From positions 1 to 32,639 of the IMG/VR virus record IMGVR_UViG_3300021962_000379: a stretch of 32,639 nucleotides of DNA; one strand, written 5' to 3'. Of this stretch, positions 1 to 9,085 are shown piece by piece (the first letter of the stretch is position 1; each line of letters begins with the position of its first letter). The notes beneath the pieces were generated by a model. It saw only the letters and a program-made list of their open reading frames with translations. It had not been told where the DNA came from and made no database searches. Source of the stretch: a virus. The translations under genes were made by a program, and so were the position numbers.

Positions 1-2
1 CA

Positions 3-1814
3 GTTTCATTAGGTGTGGTATCTTCTGAAGATGCAGTATTTAGTGGTAATAGTGGAACAACCATCTTTGACGTTGCAAATACAGGGTCAACAAACTATAA
101 CCCAATTTTTAGTGGGTATTCGGGTTCTGTATGGACAAACGTATTATTTAGTGGTAATACTTCAGGATTAACTTTACCAATAACACCATTAAGTGCAGAC
201 ACACAAGTGGTTGGTCCGTTTTGGACATTGACACAAACGGGTATGACAGGTGATTATGTTATTGGCACTCAATATACTGGTTATAGTGTCACATATTCAT
301 TTTTTAATGTTAGTCAATTCGGTACTGGATTTACATATTCTGGATTTACAACTGCTTCACAAGAAAACTTCTCTGCTGGTACCTTAGATTATAAAGGCCC
401 ATTGGATTATATATCCACAAAAGAAGATGCTAGTGTAGAAGGTAGGTTAACTACGAATAAAATTACAATTACTAATGGTGCGTCTGCATCTACAATAGGT
501 TATGTTTTAACACAAACTGGTGAAAATGGTGAAGCTGAGTGGGTGATAAACGCCAGTGCAGATACAAACACATATGTTACAGGTGGTACATTAAATGGGA
601 CACAATTAGACTTAACTTATAATACGGGCGGAAGTGTACCTTCTATAGAATTAAGTGGACTTACATTCACAGGTAATACATCAGGAGATTGTATTAATGA
701 TATATTTATAAAAAATATTCATTCATGTTCACCATTATTTATTAACCCTAATGACGAAGGTGACGTTTATTTTGGTTCTAGTAGTGGTATAACAATAGAT
801 TTAACTAATGAAAGATTAGGTATTGGCACTAGTTCACCACAATACCCACTTCAAATATTAGGTACTAATAGTACATTTTACTATGACACAACCTCAGCAG
901 GAGGTAGATTTAACTTAAGTGGGAATACTAATATCCCAAGATATGATGTAACAATTGCACCATATTTAACAAACCCTGCAACTGGAGGTTCTTTAGGTAT
1001 GAGAACATGGGATGATGTTACATTTCCAGGATATGGTAAAGTGGGAGATATGTTTATTTATGCTGGGAACGACATCAATGGGTTAAATATAATAAACAGT
1101 CCAGGTACTGGAAGAGAAGATTACATTAGATTTTACACTGGTCAACAAGCAAACGGAACAACCCCAGACATACACATACAAGGTAGTGGTTCAACAAGAG
1201 GTTATGTTGGTATAGGTACAGAGACTCCTACAGAAAAATTACACGTAGATGGTGGAGATATTTTAGTTAGTGATATCAGTGGTAAATTCTACACTGACAT
1301 TGAAAACGCAACTGGTCCTATAGCACTAATAAGTGGTATTACTACTGATTTACCTAGAATTGGTGCTATATCACCAAACACAGATTCTATTACTATGGGC
1401 GTAAGAGGGGAAAATAATGTAGGATTTCCAGGATATGGTAAACAAAAGGATTCATTCATTTATTCATCTAATGCTAATAATGGTATAAATATAATTAGTT
1501 CGCAAGGGACTGGTACTGATGATTATATTAGATTCTATGCAGGACAAGACGCAAACGGAACAACTCCAGATCTTTACATTCAAGGTAGTGGGTCAACTAG
1601 AGGTAATATAGGCATTAATAATGAGTCACCAACATCTAAATTAGATATAATAGGAACCACAGGATATCAGCAGTTAAGAATTAGAACTAGTTACACCCCA
1701 TCTTCTACTGCGGACACTAATGGTGAAATAGGTGATATTTCTTGGGATACCTCTTATCTATATATAAAAACAGGAACAGGATGGGGTAGAATATCATTAG
1801 ATTATGTATTTTAA
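3..1814 (+). CDS. Tail fibre / receptor-binding-type structural protein, 5' truncated by window edge
   Basis: The frame is open from base 3 with no convincing start, so the true N-terminus lies upstream; a GTG at 15 is the first possible start inside the window. The protein is rich in Gly, Ser, Thr and Asn and built of short beta-strand modules. It carries two complete ~130-residue repeats (nt 819-1208 and 1209-1610) and the start of a third. Each repeat opens with a GIGTxxPxxxLxxxG element, common in phage and bacterial surface fibres, and later contains FPGYGK, DYIRFY and IQGSGSTRG. The C-terminus (GEIGDISWDTSYLYIKTGTGW) resembles the tip module of many tail fibres. It also shares a Cys-containing module (near nt 684-740) with the 1708-residue fibre at 14945. 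It probably contacts the host surface. No chaperone-cleavage or lectin motif was recognised. Confident as a fibre; exact position in the virion unknown. Confidence 0.75.
   Translation, partial: VSLGVVSSEDAVFSGNSGTTIFDVANTGSTNYNPIFSGYSGSVWTNVLFSGNTSGLTLPITPLSADTQVVGPFWTLTQTGMTGDYVIGTQYTGYSVTYSFFNVSQFGTGFTYSGFTTASQENFSAGTLDYKGPLDYISTKEDASVEGRLTTNKITITNGASASTIGYVLTQTGENGEAEWVINASADTNTYVTGGTLNGTQLDLTYNTGGSVPSIELSGLTFTGNTSGDCINDIFIKNIHSCSPLFINPNDEGDVYFGSSSGITIDLTNERLGIGTSSPQYPLQILGTNSTFYYDTTSAGGRFNLSGNTNIPRYDVTIAPYLTNPATGGSLGMRTWDDVTFPGYGKVGDMFIYAGNDINGLNIINSPGTGREDYIRFYTGQQANGTTPDIHIQGSGSTRGYVGIGTETPTEKLHVDGGDILVSDISGKFYTDIENATGPIALISGITTDLPRIGAISPNTDSITMGVRGENNVGFPGYGKQKDSFIYSSNANNGINIISSQGTGTDDYIRFYAGQDANGTTPDLYIQGSGSTRGNIGINNESPTSKLDIIGTTGYQQLRIRTSYTPSSTADTNGEIGDISWDTSYLYIKTGTGWGRISLDYVF
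819..1610 (+). repeat. Two tandem ~130-codon repeats inside the fibre gene
   Basis: Unit 1 spans 819-1208 (390 nt) and unit 2 spans 1209-1610 (402 nt). A third unit begins at 1611 but diverges after about 15 codons. The best-conserved part is the second half of each unit: FPGYGK, then a FIY strand, then G(T)GxxDYIRFY-GQ-ANGTTPD and IQGSGSTRG. The first halves are strongly diverged. The unequal divergence suggests an old duplication with selection on the C-terminal half of each unit. Confidence 0.85.
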
Positions 1815-1824
1815 TTAATAATGA

Positions 1825-3567
1825 ATGAGTAACATTTATCAACATAACTTCGACAATTGTATGAAAATGAGATTAAGTAACAGTGATTACTGGGACTTAT
1901 TTCTTTGTTATGATTGTAGAGATGAACAGAATAATAGTCAAATATTAGATGATTGTATATTAGTAGATATCGACATAAACAATGACAATTCATATTCGGG
2001 AGATACACTATATAGTTTAACGACTTGGACAGGTGCAACAATCAATGGTAGTGGTGTTACACTAAATGATATTGGTTTAACAGGAATTGACAATGGATTT
2101 ATTTTATACGATTGTACAGAATCAACAAGTGGACAAACTTTCTTATCCGCATTTACAGGTTCCACATTAGTATTAACATCCGCAGATACAAGATTCTCTA
2201 TGACAAGAGTTACAGGATGTACTTATGAATACCCAATAGAAATAACTACAGGAATAACTGAAGGTAGGTACGCAAAACTTTGTGGTGGATTTTATCAAGG
2301 TTTCTTTAAATTATCTGATATAACTTACTTTGAGGAAATTACCGATAATAAGTTTACTTGGCCTTTAGAATGGTTTAATTGTCCACCTGTGTGTACAGGA
2401 GATACAGCAGTACCGTCAGGACAAACTTGTTGTTTAAATCCTGATTTAGCGTACCAATGTTATAACGATGGAAAACCCACACCATACAACTATGAAATTT
2501 TGCCAGAAAGATTAGGTGGTATGGGTGGAGAACTTAAGTCTTGTTTAGATGGTTGGACTGCAACATTTTGGTTGAATAAAAGTTCTGAATCTTGTACAGG
2601 TAATACTTTAAATAATTTGTATCCCGATAATAAAGGATTCTTCTTTTATATGGGTACAAGATCAGAAAATAAGTTTTGGGATTTATTTAGTGGTGAAACA
2701 GGATATACCACTTCATCGGGGTATCCTTTACCACCACCAAAAGAAACAACTACGGAATTATTAAACAATCCATTCTTAGTTTATCAACCCGCAGGATGTT
2801 GTTGTTTTAGTGGTGTAACTACAGAAACAACACAACAAAAAGATAGAAACGCAGATATTATTAATAACGCATTAGGATTTAGAATTACAGACGATGGGAG
2901 TATAGGGTATAGAACCATAACGATGACAGGAGTTTGTTCCGCAGTTACCGCAACTACAGTTGTAGATTGTAACACACAATGTGGTTGTGGGTGTAGTAGT
3001 AACACAGGATCAACTAGTGGTTATACCACCGCAACTACAGTATCTGAACAATATATTACAGGAACTAGTATTGTTGAATGTTATAGTATGAGTGGTTTAG
3101 TACAAACTGATGTGTGGACACATATTGGAATTAGATTTAAACCTTATGAGTATTTTGAAGAGTGTGAATTAAATTATATACCATCTAGAAAAGGTTCTTT
3201 GACTGTATATGTGAATGGTTATCTTAAGTGGACAATAGAAGATTTCGATGAATTTATTTTTAAAGAACTAAATGAACATAGAGAGAAACAACAAGGAGTT
3301 CCATTTAATTATAGTTGGGGTGGTGGTACACAAGGATTATTAGAAACTAATACAGTGAATGGCCCAGATGTAGAAGATGAAAATTTAGTAATACAAAATA
3401 ACTTCGCAGGTACCTTTGAGGGATCAGTATCTAAATTTAAATTGTATGGTTGTTCTTTAGATGTTACAACAATAAGACAAGAAATTAATAATGTAATAAC
3501 AGACTTTTATCCAAATTGTGTAAATGAATTTGTTGTTTGTAATTTTGTATCAGGTTACTTTGAATAA
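1825..3567 (+). CDS. Cys-rich virion structural protein with LamG/concanavalin-like C-terminal half
   Basis: 580 residues. The ATG at 1825 is chosen because the ATG at 1821 is stopped after three codons. The C-terminal half has the layout of a LamG/ConA-like beta-sandwich: an early strand LDGWTATFWLNK, then DVWTHIGIRFK, then GSLTVYVNGYLKW, and finally FEGSVSKFKLYG near the end. This fold commonly binds carbohydrate, or serves as a structural module in phage fibres. Cysteine is unusually frequent for a cytoplasmically assembled virion protein, with clusters such as AGCCCFSG and CNTQCGCGCSS. The gene sits between the fibre at 3-1814 and the beta-helix protein at 3595, so a role in the adsorption apparatus is inferred. 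The N-terminal third has no recognised domain. The function of the Cys clusters (metal or disulfides) is unknown. Confidence 0.65.
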   Translation: MSNIYQHNFDNCMKMRLSNSDYWDLFLCYDCRDEQNNSQILDDCILVDIDINNDNSYSGDTLYSLTTWTGATINGSGVTLNDIGLTGIDNGFILYDCTESTSGQTFLSAFTGSTLVLTSADTRFSMTRVTGCTYEYPIEITTGITEGRYAKLCGGFYQGFFKLSDITYFEEITDNKFTWPLEWFNCPPVCTGDTAVPSGQTCCLNPDLAYQCYNDGKPTPYNYEILPERLGGMGGELKSCLDGWTATFWLNKSSESCTGNTLNNLYPDNKGFFFYMGTRSENKFWDLFSGETGYTTSSGYPLPPPKETTTELLNNPFLVYQPAGCCCFSGVTTETTQQKDRNADIINNALGFRITDDGSIGYRTITMTGVCSAVTATTVVDCNTQCGCGCSSNTGSTSGYTTATTVSEQYITGTSIVECYSMSGLVQTDVWTHIGIRFKPYEYFEECELNYIPSRKGSLTVYVNGYLKWTIEDFDEFIFKELNEHREKQQGVPFNYSWGGGTQGLLETNTVNGPDVEDENLVIQNNFAGTFEGSVSKFKLYGCSLDVTTIRQEINNVITDFYPNCVNEFVVCNFVSGYFE

Positions 3568-3573
3568 AAATTT

Positions 3574-3582
3574 TATATTTAT
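3574..3582 (+). promoter_or_regulatory. Candidate phage promoter motif (ATATTTAT class) before the beta-helix gene
   Basis: TATATTTAT lies 12 nt before the ATG at 3595 and is followed by an A-rich stretch (AATAAAAAAGAA). The same octamer precedes several other genes in the window. Its first eight bases (TATATTTA) differ from the Bacteroidetes -7 element TAnnTTTG only at the last base. No Shine-Dalgarno sequence is present. Confidence 0.45.
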
Positions 3583-3594
3583 AATAAAAAAGAA

Positions 3595-5178
3595 ATGGGA
3601 TTAATTACTAGATTTTATGGGCCAAATCAAAAAGGTAGTGAACTTACCATAAAAGATATGGATGATAACTTATATTTTCTACAAAGTAAAGGTGTAGAAA
3701 GTGTATCGTTTTCTTCAAACACACTAACTTTAACAAACCCTACGGGTGGTACGTTAACAACAACAATAAATGCGGGTTCTTCTTCAGACAGAGGTAACTT
3801 AATTTTTATTGATAGTTTTTATGGTGATGATTCTAATGCTTCATTAAATGATGCAAACAAACCATTTTTAACGTATTCTGCAGCTTCAGTATCCGCAGGT
3901 ACTGGTGACTTAATTGTAATTAGACCTGGTAACTACAGTGAAAAAATTATTTTAAAGGATGGTATAAAAATCTATAGTTATCCTAACGTAGTATTTTCAG
4001 GTAACCTCGATACTTTTATAACTGATAATAATGTTGCAGTTAATGCGGAAATTTATGGTTATTTAAATATTAATTGTACAAATTCAGGAATTACGACTAA
4101 TGCAGTATATCTACAAAGTACTGGTACTACTTTATATATGGAATGTGGAGATATAATAATCAATGGTAATGGTAGTTCTAGAGTTTTATGGAATCAATCT
4201 AATCAACAAGTAACAATTAAAGGAAAAACTTTAAAATCCTTTACGAGCAGTAGTTCAGAAACAGTTAGATTACAATCAACAGTAACTGGAAACTCAACAA
4301 CAATAATATGTGATAATATTATTGGTAGAAGTGTTTGTGTATACCCACTCGCTGCGTCTAATGCGAACTTTAATATTTTAAATAATATAATATTAGAAGA
4401 ACCAACAAGCGTTAATCAATGTGCTGTTATTAACAATAGTAGTGGAGATGTCTATTTAAAGGCTAATAAGATTAGCACAACAACATATAGAGCGATTAAT
4501 ACAGATTTAGTTACGGCAGATGGTAATTTTTATGTGGATGTTAATTTAATTGAATCTACTAATAGTACACTAACTGGATTGAATAACATATATGGTGCAT
4601 TAATTACTAATTATGGTTCTTCAGCAAACACATATGTTAAAGCAAAAAATATGATTGCAGATGGGGGCGTAATTTATTTAAATATAAGTGGTGGTGTTGG
4701 AAGAAAAACAGTTTTAGAAGGTGATATGTATAGCAAACAAAATTTACTTATTAGAAATTCTTCTACTAGAAAATTAATAGTTAAAAATAGTACATTAAGA
4801 AGGGGTGGTGATACTGATAACAATATTGTTGTTGGTATGGGTAATTATATAATTGGTAACATATTTGCAGGAATATATAATGATTTATTAGCAGAATTTG
4901 ATAATGTTAAAATAATTAAAGATGAAACCTTATCAGGTACATCTACTAACCCAATCTTTGGATTAGATGGTACTACCTCAGAAGTATATGTTAAAAACTG
5001 TGAAGTTTATGGTGAGAATATTTTTTCAGGAGCAACCGCATTTAATGCTGGTTCTTTAGCAGATGGTAATATTTATTTTAAAAATACCACATCTAATGTA
5101 GATAATGGAACTAATGTAACCGATACTTCTATAGTGTCAGGATTTATATATGACACAAATTTTAAAATAATTGAGTAA
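3595..5178 (+). CDS. Parallel beta-helix tail fibre/spike-like protein
   Basis: 527 residues. After a short N-terminal region (MGLITRFYGPNQKG), which may anchor it to the virion, comes the typical opening of a right-handed parallel beta-helix: a YGDDSNASLNDANKPFLTY strand, then GDLIVIRPGNYSEKIILKDGIKI. This opening is shared by pectate-lyase-like and DUF1565-like proteins. The rest is a long run of short Asn/Gly/Thr-rich strands that fits further helix coils. In phages this fold is typical of tail spikes and fibres, some with polysaccharide depolymerase activity. I see no catalytic residues that I could assign, so enzymatic activity is not claimed. Its stop codon shares one base with the next start (TAATG). 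A candidate phage promoter lies immediately upstream. Confidence 0.7.
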   Translation: MGLITRFYGPNQKGSELTIKDMDDNLYFLQSKGVESVSFSSNTLTLTNPTGGTLTTTINAGSSSDRGNLIFIDSFYGDDSNASLNDANKPFLTYSAASVSAGTGDLIVIRPGNYSEKIILKDGIKIYSYPNVVFSGNLDTFITDNNVAVNAEIYGYLNINCTNSGITTNAVYLQSTGTTLYMECGDIIINGNGSSRVLWNQSNQQVTIKGKTLKSFTSSSSETVRLQSTVTGNSTTIICDNIIGRSVCVYPLAASNANFNILNNIILEEPTSVNQCAVINNSSGDVYLKANKISTTTYRAINTDLVTADGNFYVDVNLIESTNSTLTGLNNIYGALITNYGSSANTYVKAKNMIADGGVIYLNISGGVGRKTVLEGDMYSKQNLLIRNSSTRKLIVKNSTLRRGGDTDNNIVVGMGNYIIGNIFAGIYNDLLAEFDNVKIIKDETLSGTSTNPIFGLDGTTSEVYVKNCEVYGENIFSGATAFNAGSLADGNIYFKNTTSNVDNGTNVTDTSIVSGFIYDTNFKIIE

Positions 5179-5699
5179 TGGGAAAATCACTATATAGTAA
5201 CACTAACGTAAATAATGAAATATTAAGAAATTCTTCTGATGAAGGTACATCGACACAATCTTTATCTGCAACAACTATTTCAGCAACAACCATTTATGGT
5301 AATTTAGTAGATAGTAAATATTTACAAACTACAGTAACCGTAACTGCTGCAGATTTTTTAGGTACTGCACCTGGAGATACAGTAAAAGTACTAATACCAC
5401 CAGTTGGTGCTGGAAAATATTTAAGGTTAAATACATTAGTTGGTAAATTTAAAAATGCAACTGTTGCTTATGATACTATGCCAGTACTAACTGTTGCAAC
5501 AGAATTAAGTCCTATTAATAATCTTATAAGTTTAGTATCACTAGGTACAACAGAAGAAATTGTTTCAATTGCTGGAAATAATGTTGCTACTGGAATTAAT
5601 GGAAGTATATATCTTGTGTATAAAATATCAGGTAGTACTCCCACTGTAGGGGATGGTGATTTAATATTTGAAATAAAATATGAAATATTAGACTTTTAA
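5178..5699 (+). CDS. Small beta-rich structural protein of the fibre cluster
   Basis: 173 residues, starting at the A of the preceding TAA (TAATG), so translational coupling with the beta-helix gene is likely. The N-terminus contains a SATTISATTIYGNLV segment like those in long fibre genes of this phage type. The rest alternates hydrophobic and small residues (for example VKVLIPPVGAGKYLRLN and IYLVYKISG), as expected for a beta-sandwich. There is no signal peptide or membrane segment. The position between the beta-helix protein and another small structural protein suggests a fibre tip, fibre connector or accessory head protein. No family was recognised and the function is inferred from context only. 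Confidence 0.55.
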   Translation: MGKSLYSNTNVNNEILRNSSDEGTSTQSLSATTISATTIYGNLVDSKYLQTTVTVTAADFLGTAPGDTVKVLIPPVGAGKYLRLNTLVGKFKNATVAYDTMPVLTVATELSPINNLISLVSLGTTEEIVSIAGNNVATGINGSIYLVYKISGSTPTVGDGDLIFEIKYEILDF

Positions 5700-5704
5700 A
5701 TGTT

Positions 5705-6073
5705 ATGGAATTTTTTATAAACAAAAATAGCACACTACCAAAACTAAAAATGGAATTAGTTAATGATGGTAGAAATGATTTTCGTAATTTTTACGAAAAA
5801 ATACAAAATGCTACGATAACCTTTACAATGTACGATGTTGAGACTAAAGTTAAAAGGATTGCGTGTTCTACTGCAAATATTGAAATGGCGGTTTCTAATA
5901 ATTGTGAAAACACTGAAACTCCAACATACTATATCACATATCAGTTTACTGAATTACAAACAAGTAGAGTGGGTAGATATAATGGTTATTTTACAATAAC
6001 GTTTTTAGATGGGACAGGAACTCTGATTGCACCAATTAGAGATGAGTTATACATTAATGTCCTAAATAATTGA
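5705..6073 (+). CDS. Small beta-sandwich structural protein, possibly baseplate/fibre adaptor
   Basis: 122 residues, starting 5 nt after the previous stop. The first ATG (5700) gives only six codons, so 5705 is used. The sequence begins with FINKNSTLPKLKMELVNDGR and continues with ATITFTMYDVETKVKRI, then a YNGYFTITFLDGTGTLIAPI strand pair. The layout (a short strand, a D/N-G turn, then xITFxMxD) recalls the N-terminal adaptor domain of BppU-type baseplate proteins of siphophages. The resemblance is from pattern only and I cannot confirm homology. As the last gene of the fibre block before the polymerase it probably belongs to the same late operon. Confidence 0.5.
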   Translation: MEFFINKNSTLPKLKMELVNDGRNDFRNFYEKIQNATITFTMYDVETKVKRIACSTANIEMAVSNNCENTETPTYYITYQFTELQTSRVGRYNGYFTITFLDGTGTLIAPIRDELYINVLNN

Positions 6074-6100
6074 TAATACGAAATATATTTACTATATTTG
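6070..6100 (+). promoter_or_regulatory. Bacteroidetes-type promoter upstream of DNA polymerase
   Basis: TTG at 6070-6072, a 20-nt spacer and TATATTTG at 6093-6100 match the Bacteroidetes consensus (-33 TTG / -7 TAnnTTTG). Transcription would start near 6104-6107, leaving about 22 nt before the ATG at 6128. This also argues against the in-frame TTG at 6098 as a start codon, because that codon is part of the promoter. The host vegetative sigma factor could read it, which fits early or middle expression of a replication gene. Confidence 0.65.
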
Positions 6101-6127
6101 TATATAAAATACAATAACAATATAATT

Positions 6128-9085
6128 ATGCCCGCATCTGTAGATGAAATCAGAGAATATTTAGAAGGTTATGACGAACAAAAATACATAGTCGGTATTG
6201 AGTCGTCTTATTATGAAAACAAAATTCATCTTATTATTCATGATCCAGAAAATGGTAAACGTATAGAAAAACATAAACTACGACCATTCTTATGGATGAA
6301 AACTCCTGACATTAGTAAACTTTACGATGGAGATAGGAGAACTATAAAAGAAAAAATGAGGGAATACAAAGTTAAGTTTATCCCTTTAAATACAGAAGAT
6401 GAGAATGGTAATGACGTAAAAAGACTTTCTAATGGTTATAATATACTAGTTCAATGTAAAGGAACATATGGGGATTTGTTAAAATTCTTTAAAGAGGGTA
6501 AGATGGGTGTTTATGATGAAGAACACAGAGATAATTTCTTAGCGATTAACCCAACAGAACAATTCTTAATTCAAACAGGAAAAAGATTATTTAAAGGTAT
6601 GGAAGAATATGATGATGTTCATAGGCTTTCATTCGACTTAGAGACAACAGGTTTAGATCCACACGTATGTAGAATATTTCAGATAGGTGTTAAAGATAAC
6701 AGAGGATTCCAACACGTATTATCTATAGATGGTGATAATGATGATGATTTAGATGCGAGAGAATCTGAAGCGATAACAACATTCTTTAAAATAATTAATC
6801 ACCTTAAACCATCTATTATATCTGGTTATAACTCAGAGAACTTTGACTGGTATTTCTTTGTTATTAGATGTCAGAAGTTAGGTATTAATATAGAGAAAGT
6901 TGCAAAGACTTTAGGAAGTATACCATTTTATAGAAAGAAACAAACTCTTAAGATGGGTCCAGAGATGGAATACTACGAACAAACTCATATGTGGGGATAT
7001 AACATTATGGATGTATATCACGCAGTTCGTAGAGCACAGGCAATTAACTCCTCAATAAAACAAGCGGGACTTAAATACATTACAAAATATTCTAATGCTG
7101 CAAAACCTAATCGAGTTTACATACAAGGTGATAAGATCGGTAAGACTTACGCAGATAAGGAAAACGATTATTGGTTAAATGAAGAGAATGGTGAATGGGG
7201 TATTATAAAAGATAATATACAGCCAGAAGGAACTATTAAGTTAAAAGGTTGTGATGTTGTAGAAAGATATTTAATAGACGATTTATGGGAAACTGAAAAG
7301 GTAGATGATATCTTTAATCAGGCAACATATCTTTTATCTAAAGTATTACCAACATCATTTATGAGATCTTCTACTATGGGTACCGCAGCAACATGGAAAC
7401 TTCTTATGTTGGGTTGGTATTATAGAAATGGTATTGCTATCCCACATACATTAGATAATAGAAGATTTATCGGTGGATTATCAAAACTATTAGAAGTAGG
7501 ATATAGTCAAAATGTAGTTAAGTTTGACTTTGCGTCTCTATACCCGTCAATACAATTAACACACGATGTATTTACAGATTGTGATGTAATGGGTGCAATG
7601 AGAGGATTATTACAATACAACTATGACTATCGTAACAAATACAAAGAACTTAAGAATGAATATGCGGCGAAAGGGGATAAAGTTAAATCTGCGTATTATG
7701 ATAAAAAACAATTACCTTTAAAGATTCTTAACAATGGTATGTTCGGTTCTATATCCGCACCTAATGTATTCCCTTGGGGTGATACTGATATGGGAGAAAA
7801 GATTACTTGTACTGCGAGACAATACCTTAGACATATGATTAGATTCTTTAATGCAAAAGGATTTAGACCCTTAGTAGGTGATACGGATGGATTCAACTTC
7901 TCAGTACCAAACAATGTTGATAGATTTGTTTATACCTCAAATGGTAATCATAGATTCAATAAATTAGGTAAAACATATAAAGGTATGAATGCAGTTGTTG
8001 CCGAGTACAATGACAAATATATGAAGGGTGTTATGGGGTTAGATGTAGATGAAATATGTCAAGCAACAATTAACCTCGCAAGAAAAAATTACGCAGACTT
8101 AATAGATGGTAAAGTTAAGTTAGTAGGTAACTCCATTAAATCTAAAAAGATGCCAACATACATTGCAGATTTTATAGATAAAGGTATTAGACTACTATTA
8201 GATGGTGACGGATATGGTTTTGTAAATGAATATTATGAAACAGTAGAAATGATTTATAATCAAGAAATACCATTATCAAAGATTGCCAATAAAGCCAGAG
8301 TTAGAATTAGTGTGGAAGAATATAAAAATAAGATGAATACTACTAATAAGTCTGGCGGTGCGATGGCAATGCAAGCCCATATGGAACTTATTATTAGTGA
8401 GGGGTTAAATGTGGATTTAGGTGATACAATATACTATGTGAATACTGGCACAAAGAAATCACATGGTGATGTACAAAAAATTAATAAACCTAAGAAGGGG
8501 TGGAACGATAACCAAATAGAGATGTATTTTTCTGAAAATGATAACTACGAAGAGAAAAAAAGATTCTTACTTAAGAATGGTTGGGAAATGTCTTGGTCTG
8601 ATGATAACTGGGTTCGTAGTGACGCAAAAAATAAAGAGGCGAATACAGGTATACCTACAGATATGGCGTATAGACAATCTTTAGGAGAGTCTGTAGTTGC
8701 ACTTAATTGTGAACTAATACCTAATAATCTTATAGAAAACGATCCTAACGCAACAGGTGAATATAATGTAGATAGATATTTAGATGCTTTTAATAAAAGA
8801 GTAAAACCTTTATTAGTTTGTTTTGACCCATCAGTTAGAGATGAAATACTAGTATCTAATCCTTCTGATAGAAAATACTATACTCGTCAAGAATTAGAAT
8901 TAACATCGGGACAACCATTTAAAGATACTGATCAAGATAAATTAGATGAATTACTAACTATCACAGATGAAGAATTAGAATTTTGGAATAAGATCGGTAT
9001 CTCTCCCACATATATGTTTGAGGATTACGGAATAGATGATGAATTCTCATATGACGTAAAGACCCAAAGGTCGATAACTCAATGA
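6128..9085 (+). CDS. DNA polymerase, family B (T4 gp43-like)
   Basis: 985 residues from the ATG at 6128. A longer reading from TTG 6098 is rejected because it starts inside the promoter. Exonuclease motifs: Exo I FDLETTG (D170, E172), Exo II GYNSENFDWYF, and a likely Exo III YLIDDLWE. Polymerase motifs: A DFASLYPS (D467), B KILNNGMFG starting at K532, and C GDTDG (D585, D587). All catalytic carboxylates are present, so replicative synthesis and 3'-5' proofreading are expected. It is somewhat longer than T4 gp43 (about 900 residues); a charged stretch follows the palm (HGDVQKINKPKKGWND and onward). It replicates the phage genome, presumably with a clamp and loader encoded outside the window. 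The last 39 nt overlap the oppositely oriented neck-like gene. Confidence 0.97.
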   Translation: MPASVDEIREYLEGYDEQKYIVGIESSYYENKIHLIIHDPENGKRIEKHKLRPFLWMKTPDISKLYDGDRRTIKEKMREYKVKFIPLNTEDENGNDVKRLSNGYNILVQCKGTYGDLLKFFKEGKMGVYDEEHRDNFLAINPTEQFLIQTGKRLFKGMEEYDDVHRLSFDLETTGLDPHVCRIFQIGVKDNRGFQHVLSIDGDNDDDLDARESEAITTFFKIINHLKPSIISGYNSENFDWYFFVIRCQKLGINIEKVAKTLGSIPFYRKKQTLKMGPEMEYYEQTHMWGYNIMDVYHAVRRAQAINSSIKQAGLKYITKYSNAAKPNRVYIQGDKIGKTYADKENDYWLNEENGEWGIIKDNIQPEGTIKLKGCDVVERYLIDDLWETEKVDDIFNQATYLLSKVLPTSFMRSSTMGTAATWKLLMLGWYYRNGIAIPHTLDNRRFIGGLSKLLEVGYSQNVVKFDFASLYPSIQLTHDVFTDCDVMGAMRGLLQYNYDYRNKYKELKNEYAAKGDKVKSAYYDKKQLPLKILNNGMFGSISAPNVFPWGDTDMGEKITCTARQYLRHMIRFFNAKGFRPLVGDTDGFNFSVPNNVDRFVYTSNGNHRFNKLGKTYKGMNAVVAEYNDKYMKGVMGLDVDEICQATINLARKNYADLIDGKVKLVGNSIKSKKMPTYIADFIDKGIRLLLDGDGYGFVNEYYETVEMIYNQEIPLSKIANKARVRISVEEYKNKMNTTNKSGGAMAMQAHMELIISEGLNVDLGDTIYYVNTGTKKSHGDVQKINKPKKGWNDNQIEMYFSENDNYEEKKRFLLKNGWEMSWSDDNWVRSDAKNKEANTGIPTDMAYRQSLGESVVALNCELIPNNLIENDPNATGEYNVDRYLDAFNKRVKPLLVCFDPSVRDEILVSNPSDRKYYTRQELELTSGQPFKDTDQDKLDELLTITDEELEFWNKIGISPTYMFEDYGIDDEFSYDVKTQRSITQ

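Noticed and set aside
1811-2041. Minus-strand open frame under the Cys-rich protein
   Set aside because: It lies wholly opposite a well-supported gene, has low-complexity His/Tyr/Asn composition and no promoter motif. The same holds for other antisense frames under the fibre, sheath and array genes.
6098-6127. TTG start ten codons upstream for DNA polymerase
   Set aside because: The TTG is part of the TATATTTG promoter element, so it would not be in the transcript. ATG 6128 gives a normal N-terminus.
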